Shown here: one piece after another, positions 57,413 through 64,000 of the stretch
How the letters are laid out: every line of letters begins with the position of its first letter
Position numbering within the stretch: position 1 is the stretch's first letter
DNA from: Gigaspora rosea
Lineage: Eukaryota > Glomeromycota > Glomeromycetes > Diversisporales > Gigasporaceae
Length of the DNA stretch: 64,000 nt
Assembly (NCBI GenBank): GCA_003550325.1
Contig: QKWP01001075.1
Location: 34,833 to 98,832, forward strand
Direction: 5' to 3'
Translations under genes and position numbers: made by a program
The notes under the pieces: model-generated
Databases searched by the model: none
What the model saw: only the letters and a program-made list of their open reading frames with translations
What the model was told of the DNA's origin: nothing

Positions 57413-58396
57413 CAGTGTTTAAAATTGGCATGCACATGATGCACATGTGCACATAAATATTTTTATGTGCATAAAATTTTAACAAGTAAAGTGTACAAAT
57501 GTGCATCTAAAATTTTATAAAAATAATGTACAAAAAGTTATGTGCAACAAAAAATTTTAAATTTCTATGCACAAAAAATTATGTGTATAAGAGAACTTTA
57601 AATTTTAATGCACAAAATATATTAATAATATATATTAATGGTATTAGTTATAATGATAATAATTTGTAATTTGCAAATCTACTACTTTTTTAATTTAAAC
57701 AATTACTATCACTATTACTATAAATAATACAGTAATATATAAATAATCGATAGTAAATGTTTGTAAGTAGGCGAAATAAATTAGAATAGCTGCACGATGC
57801 AGTCATGCTAAACCAGAAATGTACTAAGTATGCCATTTTTATTTTAATTATTGGAGTTGATGCTAAATTGAGGCCATTATAAAATAAGTATGATCATATG
57901 AAATTCTAGTTTGGTAGGAATAATGATTTTTTTATTAATTTATTTTAAGAAAGTCTCAACAATATAGTAATAATCTATGACAAACCATTACGATAATGTA
58001 ATCATTGAATATTCGCACACAACAATCAAGTAAATAAACTGGCCATATATCAATTATGTAAATGATCAAAGTGTTACAGATTTCTAGAATATCATAGTAA
58101 CTACTATTATAAATTTTGAATGATCTAAAATGTTGTAATGCACAGGTAACCAATTAAAACATTTAAACAGATGAACTATAAATTAGATGTTACAATTTTC
58201 ATATTAATATAATTAAAGAGTGAACTCACATTTCACTGCAGCAAATATTATGAAGACATATGTAATAAAATATATATGTATGAAAAAAATTTTTTTACAT
58301 GCACACATGTGCAACAGGTTGATTGTTTGTGCACTTAAAACCTTTCCAATTCTTGCATGCTGTGCATATAGTTTTAGATCTGAATTTTAAACACTG
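57413..58396 (+). mobile_element. hAT-type element with exact 8-bp duplication
   Basis: The ends CAGTGTTTAAAATT and AATTTTAAACACTG are inverted; flanks tatacaat at 57405-57412 and 58397-58404 are identical. ATGTGCA/TGCACAT motifs cluster at both ends. No transposase; the small ORF 57956-58153 is AT-rich noise. Confidence 0.9.
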
Positions 58397-58547
58397 TATA
58401 CAATAAGTATTAAAATTAATTATTTATTTATTACTTATTATTATAGTATATAATAAGTATTAAAATTAATTATTTATTTAATACTTATTATTATATAGTA
58501 TATAATAAAAATTAAAAATAATTACTTATTTAATACTTATTTTTAAA

Positions 58548-58736
58548 GTATTTAATTTGAATTATAATTAATTACTTACTTATTACTAATAATTATAAGT
58601 ATCTATAAAATACTTAAAACTAATATTTATTTTGTATTAAANGTATTTAATTTGAATTATAATTAATTACTTACTTATTACTAATAATTATAAGTATCTA
58701 TAAAATACTTAAAACTAATATTTATTTTGTATTAAA
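58548..58736. other. Assembly join: single N between perfect 94-bp repeats
   Basis: 58548-58641 and 58643-58736 are identical and separated only by the N at 58642. This is what an unmerged contig overlap looks like. Confidence 0.9.
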
Positions 58737-59426
58737 TAATAATAGTAAAAAAATCCTTGTTACAAATATATATAAATGCTTATAGAATACTAAGTATTTA
58801 AAAAATAATATTAGCAAGTATTTATTTAATAATACTATTTAATTTATATAAGATAGTAATTAATTTAAGGATATTACTAACAATAACCGGTGGTGATTAT
58901 CACTGGTATTATGTAACAATTGTCGACCAATAAAATTTTTAATTTATTTACTTTTTATAATTTTTATTTAATAAAAAATAAAAAGATAAAATAATAACAC
59001 CCATCCTAATAAAAAAACATATCCGCACTCACTCTAACCTAACTATTAGGCGCTAACATTAACCAAATAAAAATAAAAAATATAAAACACCTATCCTAAT
59101 AAAAGAACATATTCGCGCTTACCCTAACTCTAACTATTAGACGCTAACATTAACCAAAAACCCTCATATAACGAACGTCTCTGAAACGTTGTTGTGTAAT
59201 GACACTATCAACAAAACAAGAAGAAGAACGACTGAATTCGACGATACTAGTGACAAAAGAAGAATCACCAAATTCAAAGACTCCAGTGACAAAATAAGAG
59301 CCGCAAACTCAATAACAAAATCGATAAAAGAATAACTACCGAAGTTATGACACCAGCGATAAAGATCCACTACCAAAATTGACAACACCAGCGTTGAAAC
59401 AAGAGGCACCAATTTGACGAAACCAG

Positions 59427-60748
59427 TAGGGTTCCGAAGTTTGATCCGGGTTTGATTTGAGTTTGATCAAACCCCAAATCAAACCAAACTCAAACTATAA
59501 ATTTTATAAAGTTTGAGATCAAACCCAAATTCAAATAAAAAATAATCAAATTCAAACCAAACCCAAATACTATACTAAGTTTGATTTGAGTTTGATTTGA
59601 AGTTTGCAAACTAGTTTGAGTTTGAATGACATATATATATTTTTATATTTTAAATGATAATCAGTCTGTCAACTGAAGAGTGATCATAGGCGAAATGTGG
59701 CGTGCTTCCATTTAAAACTTTTTTCTTACTAAGTTAATGATACATGTCCACTAATTGAAAGTTGTAGAGCTCATCGAGACGCATCTAACGGTGGTTAGAT
59801 AATCAAAATAGGCCAAGTGGATGGAGAGATATAATAAAAAAAAGATTGGCCGACTATATAAAACTTAGTGATCAGATTACATATGAAAATCACTATAGGC
59901 GAAATGTGACGTGCTTCCATCTAAAACATTTTTTCTTACTAAGTTAACGATACTTGTCTACTAATTGAAAGTTGTAGAGCTCGTTGAGATGCATCTAACG
60001 GTGGTTAGAACATCCAAATTGGCCCAGTGGATGGCGAGATATCGTCAAAAAACGATTGGCCGACTATATAAAACTCAAAGATGCAGATTACATATGAAAA
60101 TCACTATAGGCGAAATGTGCGCGTGCGCCATCTAAAAACTTTTTTCTTACTAAGTTAACGATACATGCCCACTAATTGAAAGTTGTAGAGCTCGTCGAGA
60201 CGCATCTAACGGTGGTTAGATCATCCAAATCGGCCCAGTGGATGGCGAGATATCGTCAAAAAACGATTGGCCGACTATATAAAATCTCTATGTAAACAAT
60301 ATAGAGATTTTATATAGTCGGCCAATCGTTTTTTGACGATATCTCGCCATCCACTGGGCCGATTTGGATGATCTAACCACCGTTAGATGCGTCTCGACGA
60401 GCTCTACAATTTTCAATTAGTGGGCATGTATCATTAACTTATTAAGAAAAAAGTTTTAAATGGAAGCACGCCACATTTCGCCTATAGTGATTTTCATATG
60501 ATCACTCTCTAGTTGACTGGCGGATTATCAAATAAAATATAAAAATATATTTATATTATTCAAACTTAAACTAGTTTGCAAACTTCAAACTCAAATTCAA
60601 ATCAAACTCAAATTTAACTAAAAAGTTTGCTTCAAATCAAACTCAAATATTTTTTTTAATCATAGTTTGGGTTTGGGTTTGATTTCAAATCAAATCAAAC
60701 CAAAATCTGACCTAAAGTTTGATTTGATCCAGGTTTGTAGGAACCCTA
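59427..60748 (+). mobile_element. hAT-type element with exact 8-bp duplication and AGTTTGA repeats
   Basis: The ends TAGGGTTCC and GGAACCCTA; flanks gaaaccag at 59419-59426 and 60749-60756 are identical. About 200 bp at each end consist of direct and inverted AGTTTGA/TCAAACT. The centre is another element (59655-60530). Confidence 0.9.
59655..60530 (+). mobile_element. Nested foldback: three direct copies and one inverted copy of a ~207-bp unit
   Basis: The outer ends gataatcagtctgtcaactg and, inverted, agttgactggcggattatc. Units start at about 59689, 59899 and 60105 (tataggcgaaatgtg...actatataaaa); the inverted copy spans about 60300-60490. Each unit holds one copy of the ~65-bp core. Confidence 0.75.
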
Positions 60749-61652
60749 GAAACCAGCAACAAAGAAGAACTAAAAAAGAAACTCTGAACTTAACAATACC
60801 AGCGACGAGATAAGAAGCACTGACACAACGCCAAAAAAAGAAGCACCAAATTTGACGATGACGACGAAGAAAGAAGCACCGAACTCGATGACACCAATGA
60901 CAAAAAAAAGATGATGTACCGAACAAAAGTATCAAACTATTAACTGAAGAAAAAAGAAAGAGCGTTAGTACAAATTAAAACAAAACAAACAAAACAACAG
61001 AAAAAGCAAAAAAATACAGATCTTATTTATATCTGGTCTGTGTAACCAGTAATAATCACCACTGGTTATTTTAAGTATTATTCTTAATTTAATTCCTGAT
61101 GAAGGCGTTTGTTTGTTATCTAAAATTTGCTGATATGGGTGATGATGCTCTTGGAACAAATAATATTGGTTATTGTTATCGATATAGAATTGGAGTTAAA
61201 AAAGGATGAACATAGAAATTGAGGTTAAAGGATGAACATAAGGCATTCTTTTATTATTAGAAATCTGCTAATTTAGAGTATAGATGGAATGACAGATATT
61301 GATCAATGCTATCGAAATGAGATTAGAGTTGAAAGAGATATACTAAATGCTATTTATTGGTATTGAAGAGTGAACAAATTAGTAAAAGTTGTATATAAGT
61401 ATGCATCAAAAAATAATAGATTTTGATTGTGAATTACAAAAAATGCTAATTGAATAAGTTCTGAATTTATATATCAGAAAAGGTTGATTTGTGACTGTAT
61501 GTCATGTGCTTTGGCATAATAAAGTAAAAATTATAATAATTATATTTCTCTCAAAATGCTTAATTTAAATAATCGTTTAGAATTCATGAAGTTAGAAGTG
61601 TATATCAAATTTTTAAAAAAAACAAGAATGAAATAAATGGTATTAGTAAAAG

Positions 61653-61799
61653 ATGAGAATAACTTACAAGGGTGTTACTAACAGTTTAGAGAAAGATTCA
61701 GAAAATGTATTGCATTGGGTTAAAAAGTGCACTGAATCATTTGCTAGTGAAGATATTGATGTTGCTATATTATATAATGATGAAGTTTTGTTGAGATAG
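61653..61799 (+). pseudogene. 48-aa coding remnant, unrecognised
   Basis: ATG at 61653 opens a frame with ordinary protein composition: ITYKGVTNSLEKDSENVLHW and SFASEDIDVAILYNDEVLLR, then TAG. The following 500 bp contain further short open pieces in several frames with stops, so this is probably the last clear exon of a decayed gene or element protein. No family recognised. 61071-61652 holds no gene. Confidence 0.35.
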
Positions 61800-63264
61800 A
61801 GACAAATAAATATTAATTGAGTACAGCTAGGGATCAGTTTGAGTAACGAATGGTGTAATTGAAAATATCTGAATAGTATGATAGTAAACAGGAATTGAGA
61901 TTTGATAAGTAAGATATAAAATATGGCAACTACCAGTATTTGTGCTAAGAGTAGTGAATGGAGAATTGAAATGTAACTGCAAAAATAGGAAATTCTTCAA
62001 ATGAGGATCCCATGAAATGTTTTTCAGATAGTCAATAAGAATAAGTATCTAAGAGTAGAGAAAATAGGGTGTTGCATCAGACCAAATAATGCAAGGATCT
62101 TTAACAGGTCAGCAGTATTTTAGCAACCAACTCAGTCTGAATAGAATGCCTTTTTATAGAAATGTGGTGTTTTTTAAATAAGGCCTTAATGCTATATGAT
62201 GAGCATTTAACTATAACAATAGTAGTATGAGGAGAAATGTTATTGATTTAAATTAGAACTATTGGAGGATATATTCGAAAGTAACCATGATTCTGATCCA
62301 TAATGCAGAGTAGTTGATGGATAAGTTTGGAGTTTGGAATATTGATTAAGGGAGTGATATATTTAAGAGTTTGGTAGATATGATATATTAAGTAAAGTTA
62401 ATAAGTAAATATAAGGTCATAGGAATTGGCTTTTAAGAGAGATAAGGACAAAAATTGGTTTACCTTTTTTGTTTTTTAGTATCCACCTATATACAACTAG
62501 GTAGGAGCTCCATATAGGTTTAGTAGACTATATAGGAAGGTTTGATAGTTTAGTTAATAACCAGAATATCAAAGGTAACTGGTATGTTGGCCTGATTAAA
62601 CAGGTCAGATAATAAAAAAAAGAAAGTAAGGGCACTGCCAGGAATCAGCTGATTTGATTTTGGCCAAAATTTTGACCACCCCTATTTTAGTCAGGTCTTC
62701 ATATTAAATTTCTAGTTTTTCAGACCCCCCCTAGGAAATCAGCTGATTTCTGGCCCTCCCCTAAGATACTATAAATGAAGCATAAAACTATAACCAGACC
62801 CATATTGTAGGTTTATGATTGATTGGTATGGATATTGAGGTGCCATGAATGAAGTCATATAGCATCTATTTGTATGATATAGATGTAAAGTTGGTGACAG
62901 ATATTATAAGTATAAAAAATAGTAAGAATAAGATATTGCAAAATGATTGGTTTGTCGAATAAGGTATTGGTAATAGAGATTTATAGATAGGAGAATAAGT
63001 AAGAATGAAGTATTGTATAAGAAGTGTTAGTTCAGTTGAGTAGGTATGAGACCATAAGGGACAGTTATTTAAAAGGGAAATGAGGTACAGTAAATAGAAT
63101 CATATGGCATTCATTTGTTACAAAACTATTAACCAGATCTATAACATTGATGAATAGTAAGTAAAAGGTATGGAAACAGATATTATATATATGAGAAAGA
63201 GTAAGAATAAGATATTACATAAGAGATTTTGGTTCCATTGAGTAAGTATAAGTAGAGCTTACGG
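61800..63264 (+). repeat. Purine-rich dispersed repeats, copies 2 and 3
   Basis: 62270-62480 closely matches 55500-55690; 62880-63080 repeats parts of it again (gtaagaataagatatt, gagtaagtatgaggtcata). No ORF. A small TIR element lies at 62627-62763. Confidence 0.45.
62627..62763 (+). mobile_element. Small MITE with AATCAGCTGATTT motif
   Basis: The ends taagggcactgccaggaatc and ggccctccccta are roughly inverted around aatcagctgattt, which occurs near both ends. No clean duplication. Confidence 0.45.
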
Positions 63265-63480
63265 ATTCTTTATTCGAATAATATTCGGATAATTAGGATC
63301 AGGATAAAGCTATTTGAATATTCGCTGAATGACTAAATTTATTGAATAATTCGAATAACTGTAATTATTCGAATATTAATATTTATTCGAATAATAATAT
63401 TTATTCGAATAAATAATAATATTTGAATAAATAAATTTATTCGAATAATTATAATTATTCGAATAAATATTTATTCAAGT
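63265..63480 (+). repeat. ATTCGAATAA motif array
   Basis: About a dozen copies of the palindrome attcgaat within tattcgaataa. Ends of a parent element were not found. 63480-64000 has no recognisable feature. Confidence 0.65.
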
Positions 63481-64000
63481 AAATATATTTATTTTGTCTA
63501 GTATACGTATTTTAAATATCTTATAATTTATATATATAACTAGCATTACCCGGTATAAAACTTGTCTACATCATAAATTTAATATATTTACATGATTTTA
63601 ATATTTCGCTTGTTTATTACATTTATTTAATAAGTCGATATAAATCAATTACACTTTAAACTTATACTGGCTTTTAGTTTTTTGTAAATTATTATTATAT
63701 TATATATATGAATACATACTTGTACAGCACTTATTTTATTTTTCTATTACATACTTTACACAGTACGGAATACAATAAGTAAAACGCAAGTTGAACGCTG
63801 CCTGATAAAAATATTATTCTATACTATTATTGTTCTGAGTCATTTCTGATTTACTTCAATTCTGAATTGAAATGTGTTCTTTCTTGATTTTCACAGAACA
63901 TGAGGGCATAGAATACAGTAATTACTTATTAATGATTGCATTTATATTTGCAATGATCTTTTCATTGATATTTATGATAAATCTTTTATTGCTTCATTAG

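Larger units (their letters stand above)
58882..61070 (+). mobile_element. Complete inverted-repeat element (AATAACCGGTGGTGATTATC family)
   Basis: Left end aataaccggtggtgattatc-actgg..gtaac (58882-58917), right end inverted aataaccagtggtgattatt-actggttac (61035-61070). The interior is a degenerate ~36-bp minisatellite (gaagaa-caccgaattcgacgacaccagtgacaaa; 59170-59426 and 60757-60935) that reads as spurious ORFs. A hAT-type element sits inside it. Core length without the insertion is about 860 bp. Confidence 0.75.

Noticed and set aside
3270..59130. Telomere-like TTAGGG/CCCTAA stretches at many places (e.g. 3285, 8592, 16147, 31135, 45128, 56812)
   Set aside because: Each is only one to three imperfect units and lies inside a MITE with its own inverted ends, so these are not telomeres or interstitial telomere arrays.

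Overview
The window looks like nuclear DNA of an arbuscular mycorrhizal fungus, most likely Rhizophagus or a close relative (Glomeromycotina). Seen directly: a very AT-rich sequence with few genes, short GT-AG introns of 74-93 bp, and dense nested transposable elements. The identification itself rests on recalled families: a GRF zinc-finger gene, a decayed start of the expanded Rhizophagus kinases (Cys/Trp block then W-T-S-x-N), a decayed family carrying an I-Y-K-L-F..I-G-K-D-K-I block, and a DIRS-type retroelement. There are no rRNA genes, no convincing tRNA genes and no CRISPR array.

Backbone. Three direct copies of one segment make up much of the left half: unit A (1-6088), unit B (17686-27170) and unit C (33296-36245). 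Each carries one tiny gene with a CCAAT box, a TATA box, an A-rich leader, a 44-48 codon ORF and an intron whose GT follows the stop codon directly. The ORFs differ mostly at silent positions and their indels keep the frame, so they are probably real genes. Each unit carries its own transposon insertions.

Between the units lie decayed genes (12.9-15.4 kb), a retrocopied polyadenylated RNA without an ORF (10.6-11.8 kb), a tRNA-derived SINE split by a MITE (8.4-8.9 kb), two solo LTRs with 4-bp target duplications, and many MITEs. The 27.2-31.6 kb stretch is elements nested inside elements.

The best ordinary gene is the zf-GRF gene at 37770-39222. Its frame is interrupted at an A9 run and by a perfect 197-bp tandem duplication. 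From 40.0 to 54.4 kb the minus strand carries a dismembered DIRS-like element (gag-like, RT, RNase H, tyrosine recombinase, terminal direct repeats). An 8-kb block of other elements separates its gag from its RT. That block holds two arrays of a composite palindromic satellite and an RNase HII-like fragment that reads in frame only if one inserted element is skipped.

The right end (55-64 kb) is repeats: hAT-type elements with exact 8-bp duplications, a 2.2-kb inverted-repeat element, and a single N flanked by a perfect 94-bp duplication (an assembly join).

The main new ideas are: (1) the three-copy micro-gene family with the intron abutting the stop codon; (2) hAT-like elements that each carry their own private short motif, repeated many times; (3) MULE-like MITEs whose target duplications are CC(A/T)6GG decamers; (4) a ~65-bp core shared by otherwise unrelated repeats at four places. 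No searches were run; boundaries come from reading repeats by eye.
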